DNA of 64,000 bases from Platanthera guangdongensis. Lineage: Eukaryota; Streptophyta; Magnoliopsida; Asparagales; Orchidaceae. Under the pieces are notes generated by a model. The model did not search any database, had not been told where the DNA came from, and worked only from the letters and a program-made list of their open reading frames with translations. The DNA lies in assembly GCA_039583875.1 (NCBI GenBank), contig CM077162.1, forward strand, positions 56,261,675 to 56,325,674. The letters run 5' to 3'. Positions 1-11,273 of this stretch are shown one piece after another (positions within the stretch are counted from its first letter, which is position 1; each line of letters opens with the position of its first letter). The position numbers were made by a program, and so were the translations under genes.

Positions 1-1750
1 TGACAAAGGACTGGGATACAAAAGTTGTAGCCATTAGGGAGTTTGGGAAGCTGCCGGAGATTGACCCTCAGAACCTTTTTTGAAAGTTGCTCTCCTATGA
101 ACTTCAGATGAATACCAGAAAGAAGGAGGAGCAAAGCAGCAGGACTTGAAGCAAAGAGAAGTATGTAGCTCTAAAGGTTGAAGGTTCGAGAAAGTATAAA
201 GCTGTGTCACCAGCAAGGACACGAGCTCAAGATACCCCAGAAGACTCTGAGCCAAGCACGCCAGGCTCTGAGTTACCTGATGGAGAGTTCTCACTCATCT
301 CCAAGTAGTTCAAAAGATTGCTCAATAGGAGGAGGTAAATGAAAAATCAGTCATCCTCCTCTGGTTTCAGAAGATCGCATCGTGATGGTGATCGCTCTAA
401 TAAGAGCTACAATCGAGAGGACAGGTATAAATCTAAACTGAATAAACATTCTTCCTCTGACATTGTTTGTTATTACTATAATAAGCCAAGACACATGATT
501 GCTGAGTGTCCTTACAAGAAGAAGGAAGTTTACAAGAAGGAAGAGAAGAGATCCTTCAAAGGTAAAAGGAATGAAGAGAAGAGCTTCGTCGATAAGAAGT
601 CAAAGATTCATAGTGACAGTTACTCAAGTGAATCCAGTTCCGAGAATGAAGAAGCCTACTCCGAGCATATGGCTCAATCAGATGAGGAAGTATGTGACTT
701 CGAGTTTCACGGGAAGGTAAACACGCACACAATCCTCTCTGAATCAGAAACTTCCACTAATGGTCATGAAGACTACTCTTCTGAGGAAGATGAAGCTGAC
801 TTGATGGCTCAACATTAAGAAATCTTAAAATCTTTTGACAAATGTCGCAAGGTTATCAAAAAGCAATTAAACGAGATTGCTTCTCTCAAGGTAGTGGAAT
901 CAAGCCTGAGGGAGGAAATTGCTGAATTGACTTCTCTCAAAAGCGAAGTTCACTCCTTGCATGAGGAATTGGAATGCTTCCCTGAACTGTTAAGTTAGAA
1001 CGAGAAATACTTAAATGAGCTGGAAGAAAAGCTCTTGGTGGATAGGAAACTAGTTGAAAGCTAGTCGAAGCCAAAGACCATCCTTCCCCTCATTGATGAG
1101 TTTTCCGCTCCTAAGATAGGTAGTGGTCTTGGCCACGTAGCTGGAAAAGGTAAGGCTACTAAGAAAGCCAGTACCAAAGACAAAGAAAAGGCACCACAAG
1201 GTCAACCATTGTTTAAGAAGGTAATCTTCCCGACGAATAAATTTGACCTTAAGACGTCCTATGGTCACCTTGCTAGGCCTACATACGTGGAACCAAAAAG
1301 GCACTGCCAAGGATAGACCCGTCCTTGAGACTTTGGAGTCAGTGTTTTCAAAGCACTTTATGAGGAAATTACCCTTAAAAACTATGGTCCTTATGTTCAT
1401 GTACTAAATGGTAAGAAGGCTCCAAAAACCAACACTGATGTTCCCAAGGCTAAGGAAACTATGAAGCCATGTGTATACTGCAATTATGAGGCTTCCACTT
1501 CCATGTCTGTTGCCCCTGCTAGACCTCTTGTATCAAAGGTAAAGCAAGAGTACAAGAGAATGTACAACAGGTTTGACTGTTGGTGTTGTGACAAGATTGG
1601 TCACTTTGCCGTAGATTACTAGTTTCATTTGGTAAAGCTAGAAACTCCACGAGTTAACAATGCGAGGCCAACCACTCGCAACGTTAATGTTCCAAGTGGT
1701 GTTAAACTGACAAGGAACCAAGGCCCAAGTATGTTTGTGTTCCTAAGGTA
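1..1750 (+). pseudogene. gag: SIRE-type gag (nucleocapsid part), degenerate
   Basis: Gag forms the cytoplasmic virus-like particle and binds RNA. Residues before about 330 read as the C-terminal part of the capsid region (Ser/Pro/Glu-rich linker). The longest open stretch is 339-818. A first zinc knuckle lies at 468-509, spaced as CX2CX4HX4C, but the second Cys is Tyr (CYYYNKPRHMIAEC). A charged, coiled-coil-like stretch follows at about 820-1060. A second knuckle at 1578-1619 (CWCCDKIGHFAVDY) has lost its last Cys. Stops and frame changes between these parts (for example near 996, 1062 and 1620) make it a pseudogene. The two-knuckle layout is what links it to SIRE-type gag. Confidence 0.75.
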
Positions 1751-1763
1751 AAATGATTTATGT

Positions 1764-4700
1764 TTGCAGGTATGTCCAAAGGCCAACAAAATGCCAATCT
1801 GGTATTTCGACAGTGGATGGTCTTGTCATATGACGGAGACTAGAAGCCTGCTGCGAGATTTTACCCTGGTCAAGGAAAGATCAAAAGTTATCTTTGGAGA
1901 GTCTGACAAGGGAATAACTAAAGGCTACAGTATGGTTTCCAACGGCATAGTCTATTTCACAGACGTGGCTTATGTTGAAGGATTACAACATAATCTGAAA
2001 AGCATAAGTCAACTATATGACAAAGACTATATCGTTGAGTTCTACAAGGACAAGTGTCAGATAAAATCATCTGCCAATTTGGAGACTGTCTTAACAGACA
2101 CTCAGAGTAGAAATATTATTTGTTTAAATTTTCCATGTCTAGATAATTCTACACTAGTGTGTTTTTAGCAAAATATAGTTCATCTCTTTGTGACCAATGA
2201 CACAAAAGATTAACACATATTAATTTCAAAAATATAACTATGTTATTTTCTCACAACTTAGTGCGTGATGCCCACAACATTAAGTGTCTTAAATAGAGTC
2301 CATGCCACGCATGTCAAATAGGTAAGCAGAAAAGGGCTACCTTTAAGGGTATCTATGAAAAAGATTCATCTAGAAGTTTGTATTTTCTTCATATAGACTT
2401 ATTCAGTCCTACGCCAATTCACAGTTTATGAGGTAAAGTCTATACGTTGGTCATTGTTAATGACTGCTCTCGTTTTACTTGAGTCTTCTTTCTAAAACAC
2501 AAGTCAGACACCTTTGAAGCTTTCACAAATTTTGTTAGGCAAATTCATAATAAATTAAACTGCTCGGTGGTCAAAATCAGAAGTGATCACAGAACAAAAT
2601 TTGAGTCTAGTGACATGATAGAATTATGTAAATGTCAAGGCATCTTTCATGAGTTTTCCTCGATGCATACTCCACAATAAAATGGATTTATCGAGCGAAG
2701 GAATATAACCCTCATAGAAGCATGTATGACTATGTTGAATGACACTTCACTACCAGAGTACTTCTGGGCCGAATTAGTCAACATAGCTTGTCACGTGCAA
2801 AATAGAGCACTAATCAACAAAAGTCATCGCATGACTCCCTATGAACTATTGAAGGGCAGAAAACCGACTTTGTCCTACTTTAGGATCTTTGGAAGTAAAT
2901 GCTTCGTACTTAACAATGGGAAGTTTTACCATACGAAATTTAGTAAAAAAATATTTTGAAGGTATTTTTGTAGGCTACAGTAGTCATAGTAAAGCATATA
3001 GAATTTTTAACAAGAAAACCCTAGTTGTAGAGGAGTCTATAAATATTGTATTTGATGAGATATGCATGCTCCATAACAGCTCGTCTAGTGTTGTTGGTGC
3101 AGATGCAGGTACTAAGTTAAAGGAACTAAGCTTGGAAGAAGCAATCAAGGAAGATGTGCTAAACTCAGTCAAGGTCATCAATCCAAGTATGGTGGATGAA
3201 GAACTACTTTAACCTGCTAGAGATGCAACAGATGCGGCAAAACCTGCTGGTGGAAGAGGAAGAAATCTAGTGTTCAAACACCTATGAGATCATCTAGTTG
3301 ATCTGATCATTGGAGAGCCAGGCGATGGTGTTAGAACCAGAAGAGGTACTGCTAACGAAATATTACATCTTAGTTTTCTATCACATGTTGAGCTAAAGAA
3401 ATTTGAAGAAGCAAACAAGGATGCCTCTTGGATTATGGCAATGTAAGAGGAGCTCAACCAGTTTGAATGGTGCAAAGTCTGGGAGTCAGTGCCCAGGCCC
3501 AAAGGACAGAACATGATCGGCACCAAATGGATTTTCAGAATCAAGCTGAATGAAAATGGAGTGATTATAAAGAACAAAGCTAGAATTTTAGCACAAGGGT
3601 ACAGATAAGAGGAAGGGGTCGACTTCGATTAGACCTTTGCTCCAGTGGCCAAACTCGAAGCGATCATGGTGTTTCATGTGTATGCTTCCCTCAAAGGCTT
3701 CAACGTATATCAAATGGACATGAAGTCAGCATTCCTCAACGGGGATCTAAAAGAGTAAGTATACATAGCGCAACGCCTAGGTTTTGTCAACTCAAATTTC
3801 CCTGATTATGTTTACTTTCTGAACAAAGCTCTTTATGGTTTAAAACAAGCTCCTCGAGCTTGGTATGAGACGATATCTAGCTTTCTTCTTGAGAACAAGT
3901 TCACAAGAGGAAAGATAGATAAGATATTATTTCTTACGGAAGTAAAAGGCAAGATTTTACGGGTGCAAATCTATGTCGACGACATAATTTTTGGCTCTAC
4001 AAAAGGCAACCTTTGCAAAAAAAAATTCTAAACTTATACAAGGGAAGTTTTAAATGAGCAGTACGGGAGAGCTGAAGTATTTTTTAGGACTTCAGGTGAA
4101 ACAATCTGATGATGGAATTTTCATCTCTCAGATGAAGTTCACCAAAGAGTTACTTAAGAAATTCGGAATGGAGAGTGCAATCGCGATGAGGACTTCAATG
4201 GGTTCAACTATATCTCTGGACAAGGATATGAAAGGGAAACCTTTTGATGAAACCAAGTACAGAAGCATAATTGGGTCCTTGATCTACCTTACTCCCAGTA
4301 GACCCGACATAATATTCTCAATATGCGTATGTGCTAGATTTCAGGTGGACTCTAAGGAATCTCATTACGTTGCTACAAATAGAATTTTGAGATACCTTAA
4401 GGGTACACCAAATCTTAGCTTATGGTACCCAAGAAGTAATGATGTCGAGCTAATTGGTTTTCCAGATGCAGATTTTGCATGTAGTAGGGATGACAAGAAA
4501 ATCACTTTCGGGACGTGCCAATTCCTCGGAAGAAGGCTTATCTCATGAAGTAGTAAGAAGCAAAATTGTGTGGCAACTTCCACTGCCGAGTCAGAGTATA
4601 TCTCTACTGGTAGTTGTTGAGCACAACTTCTTTGGATCAGGAATTAGCTTGAGGATTACAACCTGAAATTCAAGGAGATACCATTGTTTTGCGACTCCTC

Positions 4701-4905
4701 CAGTACAATAGCGATTGCAAATAATCTAGTCTCTCACAGCCGGACAAAGCACATCGAAGTCAGATATCACTTCATACGAGAGAATGTGGAGAACAAGGAC
4801 ATAATTCTCAGCTATGTCCCTACGGATAAGCAGGTCGCAGATATATTCACGAAGACACTGGACGAGGCCAAGTTCTCGTTTTCAAAATGGAACTGGGCAT
4901 GCTAA
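1764..4905 (+). pseudogene. pol: SIRE-type copia pol: protease, integrase, reverse transcriptase, RNase H (degenerate)
   Basis: Domains can be followed across several frames. The protease site at about 1810 reads YFDSGWSCHMT, where the family has DSGCSRHMT. The pre-integrase zinc region follows at about 2255-2335 (CHACQIGKQKRATF). The integrase core runs from about 2390 with HIDLF, IRSDHRTKFE and NGFIERRN carrying the D, D and E residues. The open segment 2726-2959 (MTPYELLKGRKPTLSYFRIF) is the region after the core. Reverse transcriptase spans about 3430-4560, with [33 protein letters not shown] and the catalytic YVDD (IYVDDIIFGST, about 3970). RNase H ends at 4684-4905 with CDSSSTIAIANN and HIEVRYHFIRE. 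At least a dozen stops and several frame changes show long inactivity. Confidence 0.85.
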
Positions 4906-5170
4906 ACAAGGACTCTTGAAGATGGCTAAGGAGACATGAATTCTCTCGGGAAGTACATCATTATGCAGAAAAACAATTTCAAGGAAAATTCGTCGGATAT
5001 TACTCATTGGAAATCGACAATTCATCAAAATAATACTAGTGTCCACGATGAAACTCGACGAATTTGGCTCAGCTTTCGATGAATCTCGACGAATTGCACT
5101 TATGTCAAATTTTATTGGATCCGAAGAGACGCCGGTTTCCGGTACGCGCCATTTTCCCACCTTAAAACTT

Positions 5171-5175
<5 letters not shown>
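4906..5175 (+). other. Spacer between RNase H and ORF3 of A1
   Basis: No gene is supported here. The stretch has two copies of CTCGACGAATT at about 5050-5100, the same motif that is tandemly reiterated in this element's LTR, and a short open frame that ends before the AT tract. Confidence 0.5.

Positions 5176-5242
<67 letters not shown>
5176..5242. repeat. (TA)n microsatellite
   Basis: About 67 bases of uninterrupted TA dinucleotide just before the third ORF of A1. Confidence 0.97.
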
Positions 5243-5244
<2 letters not shown>

Positions 5245-5289
5245 TTCTCGAGGAAACCAACCTCATTCCGTAGAACAAGCCCTTCAGAT

Positions 5290-8075
5290 TCCGCCGATTT
5301 CTTCCTCCCAATGATTCGAATCCCGCGACAGAACCTCATCTTCCTCATCGATTTGATTTCGTTAAGTCATTTCAGCAAGCTCCGGCAGCAATAGGAGACA
5401 GTTTAGTGCTTCTAGTCCTTCCAGAAATTTCTCGTTCGTTGTATGATTTAAGTATCGACCACCGCAGTTCGTTCAGAGTCGACTATGCCTCTTCTCAACT
5501 CTCTGTTCTCCATGGCTCCTCGCAGTACCAGTGGATTGCTCGGTGGTGGAGAACTTGTGTGAATTGGGTTCGTCTCGGCCACCGATGAATTCAGGAACGT
5601 GATACCCATGTTCGAATCTGCCGGCCTCTACTTCATCCTTGAACATCCGTGCAAAGTGTTGGATAAAGATATTCTTGAATTCTTCTCCAATGCAAAGCAT
5701 CACCATGAAGAAATAATGATCAAGAGCAAGGTTCGTTAGATCATAGTTAAGGTGAAGGCATCCCTCCTTATAAGGTACTTGGGACTTCTAGAATGTAACG
5801 AGGCCTATCAGCTTGAGGAAGAGAATTTCTCAAGCGCTCAATTAATCTGTAGTTTGCCCAGAGGTACCAAGGCAATTAAGCGCAATGAAATGAATGAGGA
5901 AGGCATGTTACTATCAGACATCATTGGAAAGGTTCTACTACACAAGACTGGATCCCACGATTACCTTTCCTCTGAAATGTTCAAGATTCTTGTAGCCATC
6001 ATCTGCAAAACGAAACTGGACTGGGATGCAGTGATGTTTGCCAGGATTAAAGATAGTCTTTGAGAACCAAATTTTGGCCAAATTATGAGTTTGTATCTGA
6101 ATCAGCTTGACTGTGACACCTTTGATATGTCCAAAGGTGTCCCTATCCACCACTTGAAGAAAATAGACTCATCAATTTTCTCCAGGTGGGATAGGAGGAT
6201 CCAGAGGCCAGGTGGATCCAGAGTGTTGCATGAAGAGGAGGAGGAGGTAGTTCCTGATGAAAGGATTTCTTCTCCAACCCCCAGTGAGATTCATGAGAGA
6301 CTAAGTGCAGGATTTGAGGGGGAGTCTGCTGCGACACAAATGGGCACTATGATAGTGCCCTTGAGTGTTCCTATTACTACAGAGACAGATGTTCCAGTTA
6401 GTCCTGAGCCAGATATACCAGCTCCAGCTGTAGAGGTTTCAGCTCCAATTCTAGTTGCTGTAGTTATAGTTGAAGATACAAATGACCTACTTTTTGAGGT
6501 TGCTGATATAGGTCATGCTACTGCTGCTGAGTTTGTGACAAATGAGGTTGCTGATGAGATGGTTGATGATGATATTGATTTGGATGCTGCTGCAAATGAT
6601 TTGGATATTGCTGATTATGAGGTTAATGCTGATAAGGACATGACAGCTGCTGATTTTGTACATGATGTTGATGAGACCAAAGTTGTTGATAATGCTAATG
6701 TTTCTTTTGAGCTTGCTCCCTTGGATAACTTGATCGTACCTCTCCTTGAGATTACTCCTACAGTGTCTGAAGGGGAGCCGACTCAGTCCTTTATCTCAGT
6801 TGCTACTCAGGTTAACAGGTTCTTCCGCAACCTCGAGAAAAGAATTGTAAAAGTGACTGGTGCACCTTCAGTTGTGGGAGAAGAAGTGGTAAATATTTTT
6901 GATGAGGAAGGAGATGCAGAGGAGCATCCTCCTGTCCTAGCTGCTCAAGATCCAGGTATACTTTCTCATGTTCACATCTCTCCTTTGATCGAGTCTTCCT
7001 ATGACTCTAATGTCCATGTTGTTGTTCTCTCTCCTCCAAGACCCCAGCTCACAGATATCCCAAGTTCGAGTTTAGATAGTTATATTCTAAAAACTATAGA
7101 AGCTATGATGGCCAAACAATAAGCAAGTTTTGATCTCTCAATGAATAAAGTACTGAAGAAAGTCAAGGAGACATAGAAAGATATGAATAACGGTCTTGCA
7201 GAGATCAAGGTGTGTTTTGACAAGCAGCATGAAAGGTTGGACTCCTGATTCGTGCAAGGGGGTCAAGCAATTTTCCATAACTTGGCAGGGCTGAAAAGTA
7301 ACTTGAATAATCTTTAGAACATTGATGAAAATTCCAAAACTGTCATTAATGCCCAAAATGCGTGGATGAACTATTTTGACGACTAAATGGTCTATTATAG
7401 TAATGTTATTGTAGCCAAGGTATTTGAAGAGCTCAGAAAGGGGGAGGATGAATTGAAATGTAAGGTAACTGCCCTTGAAGCGGCCATGATAGAAAACTTC
7501 AAGGGAGCCAACAACTACAGTTATGACAAATTCAGTTGGATTCAGAGTGATATTTTGGTAGGGCAAGTCATGGTGATGCAAGGATTCTAGTACCTGTGGT
7601 GCTTGCTCCAGTGGATGTTCATGTTAATCCTGCTTAGGATTATTGTCAATACTGGGCAGACACTCAGGATTTTTCTCAGTTTGAACCAAAATATGTTGCT
7701 GCTGCCCATCCAGGTGTTCAGGTAGTTGAAGACATACCTCCACCGGCTCTGAAAAGAAGAAAATATGGTGAATGCCCGTCTGCTGTTAGGCTGATCCTAA
7801 TAGAGAAATGGCTGAGGTATGGAGTCCAATTTCCAAGAGTATCATTCTGGACACCTTCAAGATAGTGTACTTAGCAAATGAAAACAGATGGGATCATCAT
7901 AGCACAGATGAATGACACAAGTATGAGGTAGCATGCGCTAAACGAAGACTTTATTTCAAGAAATACAACATTGATGATCCAAATGCTCCTCTAGCTCCGC
8001 CAAGATATTAACTGAAGCCAAAAGCTTATTTTGAAAGGCAACTTCAGAAGAGCAAGGGCAGACAGACTTGATGTG
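5290..8075 (+). pseudogene. Third ORF (env-like position) of SIRE-type element A1, degenerate
   Basis: This region lies between RNase H and the 3' polypurine tract, where SIRE-lineage elements carry an additional ORF often called env-like. I can follow a globular part through 5590-6085 (ATDEFRNVIPMFESAGLYFI, LLSDIIGKVLLHKTGSHDYL). An open frame at 6085-7122 (345 codons) follows; it begins with the folded segment CDTFDMSKGVPIHHLKKIDS and passes into a long acidic Val/Asp/Ala/Pro-rich stretch. A coiled-coil-like piece at 7390-7590 (KVFEELRKGEDELKCKVTAL) and a conserved tail near 7800-8060 (AKRRLYFKKYNIDDPNAP) complete it. I see no signal peptide or membrane segment, so an envelope role is not supported by the sequence. 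Stops near 5570, 6063, 7123 and 7249 break it. The tail after 7388 recurs at 49881-50580. Confidence 0.7.
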
Positions 8076-8122
8076 TTATTTTGATGATGTTTGTAGACAT
8101 TGGTTGCCCCAACAAAAAAAAC

Positions 8123-8126
<4 letters not shown>

Positions 8127-8203
<77 letters not shown>
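8127..8203. repeat. (AT)n microsatellite near the 3' end of A1
   Basis: About 75 bases of AT dinucleotide. At the equivalent place in the second SIRE copy (about 50627-50637) only five or six units are present, so the tract expanded in one copy. Confidence 0.95.
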
Positions 8204-8205
<2 letters not shown>

Positions 8206-8521
8206 GTAATGTAATGTAATGTTTTGTCTAGGAATGCATTTATTTCTTATTTTTCTTGTCTTTTCATTTTCATGCTTTTTTATACAATTCATATTAGTTT
8301 GTAGGGTTTTGACTTCTTAAAATAGGGGGAGATTGTTGGGTATTGTATCCACAATAACCTTGATGTAATGTAATGTAATGTTTTATCTAGGAATGCATTT
8401 ATTTCTTATTTTTCTTGTCTTTTCATTTTCATGCTTTTTTATACAATTCATATTAGTTTGTAGGGTTTTGACTTCTTAAAATAGGGGGAGATTGTTGGGT
8501 ATTGTATCCACAATAACCTTG
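8204..8521 (+). repeat. 159-bp tandem duplication containing the PPT and LTR start
   Basis: Two consecutive copies (about 8204-8362 and 8363-8521) begin with TGTAATGTAATG runs and contain the purine tract AAAATAGGGGGAGAT followed by TGTTGGGTATTGTATCCAC. The LTR start therefore occurs at both 8334 and 8493. The copies differ at very few positions (GTTTTGTC versus GTTTTATC). The A2 copy has this segment once. Confidence 0.93.
8479..8492 (+). other. Polypurine tract of A1
   Basis: AAAATAGGGGGAGAT abuts the TGTTGGG LTR start at 8493 and would prime plus-strand DNA synthesis. An identical tract lies at 8320-8333 in the duplicated unit. Confidence 0.85.
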
Positions 8522-9411
8522 ATTTGAAGAAGTGTCCATTGAACTAAGATGAATTGAGTTGTATTTGATGCTCTTTATTTAGTTATGTGCTTGCAGGACT
8601 ATACAATGTAATTCTTCATTGTGTAGGTCAATGTGTTGACTCATGCGTAATATCTCTATTGAGATGTACTTTCATTCCATGTGCATTAGAAGGATCAGGG
8701 AAGGATAAGGTGCTGGAATCAAAAGAACAGAATTTACCTAAGTAAAATTCGTTGAGTATAGTAGTGGATACTCGTCGAATTCGTCGAGTATACTCATGGA
8801 TACTCGTCGAATTCATCGTGTATACTTACTTGCACTCGTCGAACTCGTCGTATTTACTTAAGGTATAATTTTTGAGATCTGTAAAATCAGTTAAGTAAAA
8901 GTCGTCGAGTATCATCAGGTATACTAGTCGAATTCTTCGAGTGTATCTTTTGATACCCGCCAAATTCGTCGAATATACATGTCGATACATGCAGGATTCG
9001 TCGAGACTCATTGGGTATACCTTTGAGTTTACGAATTTACTTCTCTATATTTTTTAAGTCATATTCGTCGAATATCACTCATCTTATGCGTCGTGTGTAT
9101 CAGTCGATACTCGTCGAATTCATTAAGTGAGCCAGCCGATATTCGTCGAATTCGCCGATTATAACTTCTGCTAGGCGTCGAGTTACATGTTCGATCGGGC
9201 TGAAAATATCTAAGTTAATTTCATCGAGTTTCACTATAGTTCAACGAGTATACTCTATTATTCTCGATGATACTCAATGAATTATACTTAGGGTTTATTT
9301 CTTCAAATTTCAATTTTCTGGCTCGTTCTTCCCGATAGCCATGTACAGTAAATTCCGCACGTTTCGGTATGGAATGTCTTTTTTAGCCGTTATTGGAGGA
9401 GGATTTATATA
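8493..9411 (+). repeat. A1 3' LTR, part 1 of 3
   Basis: It starts TGTTGGGTATTG and aligns with 50759-51737 of the A2 LTR. It is interrupted at 9411 by Copia-2 (TSD ATATA at 9407-9411 and 34363-34367). The interruption falls in the TTTATATATATA tract that looks like the LTR's TATA box. Confidence 0.93.
8745..9290 (+). repeat. Degenerate CGTCGAG/ATATACTCG reiterations inside the A1 LTR
   Basis: CGTCGAATTCGTCGAG, GTATACTCGTCGAATTC and close variants recur more than a dozen times with irregular spacing of roughly 20-40 bases. They lie in the U3 part, upstream of the presumed TATA box. Confidence 0.85.
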
Positions 9412-9591
9412 TGTTGGAAAAGCTCAAAGCTTGTATGTATTACTCAGATAATCAAATACAGGGAGAGAATACAAATATATAGGAAAGAGGAGAGAAGAAT
9501 AAATCATATACAAGATGTGGGACTAAAGAAGGATGAGAGAAAGCAATAAAGAGGGCCAATAAATGGGCTCTTTACATGGGCTTTTCTAATA
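9412..9591 (-). repeat. Copia-2 3' LTR (180 bp)
   Basis: The + strand reads TGTTGGAAAAGC to GCTTTTCTAATA, giving imperfect terminal inverted ends; the expected CA end has become TA. The sequence matches 14635-14723 plus 34272-34362 almost base for base. Confidence 0.93.
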
Positions 9592-9600
9592 CTCCCCCGC
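9592..9600 (-). other. Polypurine tract of Copia-2
   Basis: The minus strand reads GCGGGGGAG directly before the LTR. Confidence 0.8.
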
Positions 9601-11234
9601 AAGCTGGAGCGTACAAGTTGTAGGCGCCAAGCTTGGATAGGCACTGGTAGAAGGGGGTACTTGGTAGAGCTTTGGTGAGGATATCTGCAACCTGTTCAGT
9701 ACCCGGAACATGCTTGAGCTCGACCTTCTTCATATGGACTTTCTCTCGGATGAAATGACAATCTACCTCAATATGCTTCGGTCTTTCGTGAAAGACCGGG
9801 TTCTTAGCAATATGTATAGCAGCTTGACTATCACATAGGAGGAGAGCTGATGAAGATAGTCGAACACCAAGGTCGGTAAGGAGACTCTCAATCCATGTGA
9901 GTTCCGAGACCACAGCCGCCATTGCCTGATATTCTGCTTCTGCTGAGGATCGAGCAACCACTGCTTGTTTCTTGCTCCGCTAAGTAATCAGGTGTCCTCC
10001 AAAATATGTGCAGAACCCGCTAGTAGATTGTCGATCATCGAGGGAGCCAGCATAGTCGGCATCAGAGTATGACACTAGTGTAGGAATAGAAGATGAAGTT
10101 TTGTACACAAGGCCTTGACCAGGGGCTGTCTTGAGATATCTGAGAATGCGCTCCACAGCTTGAAGATGAGAACTTTGAGGAGAATGCATATAGCGACTAA
10201 CAAGTCCCACAACGAAGGATATATCAGGTCTTGTTATTGTTAGGCAGATAAGTTTCCCAACTAGACGACGGTAATACTCTGGATTTTGTAGAGGAGAATC
10301 AGAATCTGAGCCCTAAGCACACAGTTTGTGATTAGCATCCATGGGAGTGTTTACCGGTTTGCAGCCAGAGTAGCCTGTATCATGAAGAAGATCCAGGCAA
10401 TATTTGCGCTGAGAGAGAACCAGACCATCGGGCCTTCTTGCCTGGGAAGTACCGAAGGGGTCCCAGATCCTTAGTTTGGAAGACGGAGCTTAGATGTTGC
10501 TTAACGGCCTATATGTTGTCCAAGTCATTTCCAGTAATAATGATGTCGTCGACATATACCAATAGGAGGACCATACCCGTTGCCTGGTGGCGAGTAAACA
10601 ACGAGAAGTCAGCCGAGCTTCGAGTAAAGCCAATTGTCTGGAGAGCTTTGCTGAACTTGTCGAACCATGCCCGAGGTGATTGTTTGAGACCATATAACGA
10701 TTTGAGAAGGTGACAAACCCGAGGCTCCTCCATGGTATCAAACCCGGGAGGTTGTTGCATGTAAACCGTTTCCTGAAGGTCGCCCTTCAGAAAAGCATTC
10801 TTGACGTCCAGTTGGAATAGGGGCCATTGGCGATGGACAGCGACGAAGATGAGAATGCAGACTGTGTTGAGCTTAGCGACCGGAGAGAAAGTCTCATCGT
10901 AGTCGAGATCCTGTTACTGGGTGAAGCCACGAGCAACTAGACGAGCCTTGAGACGATCAATGGTCCCATCAGGCACATGTTTGATGACAAACACCCATTT
11001 ACACCCAACGGGTTTCTGGCCGGGAGGAAGTGGCACCAGGGTCCAAGTCTGGTTGGCCCAAAGAGCCGCCATCTCGTCTGCCATGGCAGCGCGCCACCCA
11101 AGATGTTTAAGAGCATCTTGTACAGAGGTAGGAATAGAGACCGAGGATAGTGTAGTAGCCAAGGTCTGAAGCTGGGGATAGAGGCGATGTAGAGAAACAT
11201 AGTTAGCCATTGGATGAGCCGTAGAAGCGGGCAT
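9601..11234 (-). pseudogene. pol: Copia-2 reverse transcriptase and RNase H, degenerate
   Basis: On the minus strand, RT begins near 11110 ([18 protein letters not shown]) and runs through [11 protein letters not shown] to a stop at about 10911. It continues as LDYDETFSPVAKL, VKNAFLKGDLQETVYMQQP and SLYGLKQSPRAWF, with the catalytic YVDD in LLLVYVDDIIITGNDL (about 10550). A stop after LDNI and a frame change near 10440 follow. RNase H reads SYSDADYAGSLDDRQSTSGF, a stop near 9979, SSAEAEYQAM, CDSQAAIHIAKN and HIEVDCHFIREK, ending about 9572-9600 at the PPT. RT copies RNA to DNA and RNase H removes the RNA template; this copy can do neither. Confidence 0.88.
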
Positions 11235-11273
11235 CGGAGCAGCAGAACACGGAGAACCCGAGGTCGAAGCCGA

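Larger units (their letters stand above)
1..8492 (+). mobile_element. A1: SIRE/Maximus-type Ty1/copia retrotransposon, internal region (5' end outside window)
   Basis: Decayed gag, protease, integrase, reverse transcriptase, RNase H and an additional third ORF follow one another on the + strand. They end in a polypurine tract and a TGTTGGG LTR start. The order PR-INT-RT-RH is that of Ty1/copia. Two CCHC knuckles in gag and a long ORF between RNase H and the 3' LTR are known traits of the SIRE/Maximus lineage; assignment to that lineage is by motif recognition, not by a tree. Every coding part carries stops or frameshifts, so the copy is dead. Its 3' LTR is broken into three pieces by later insertions (see the LTR entries). 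Confidence 0.88.

Noticed and set aside
5290..7122. A host gene or true viral envelope gene
   Set aside because: The position inside a copia element, the repeated tail in A2, and the lack of signal peptide or membrane segment argue for the element's own third ORF of unknown function.
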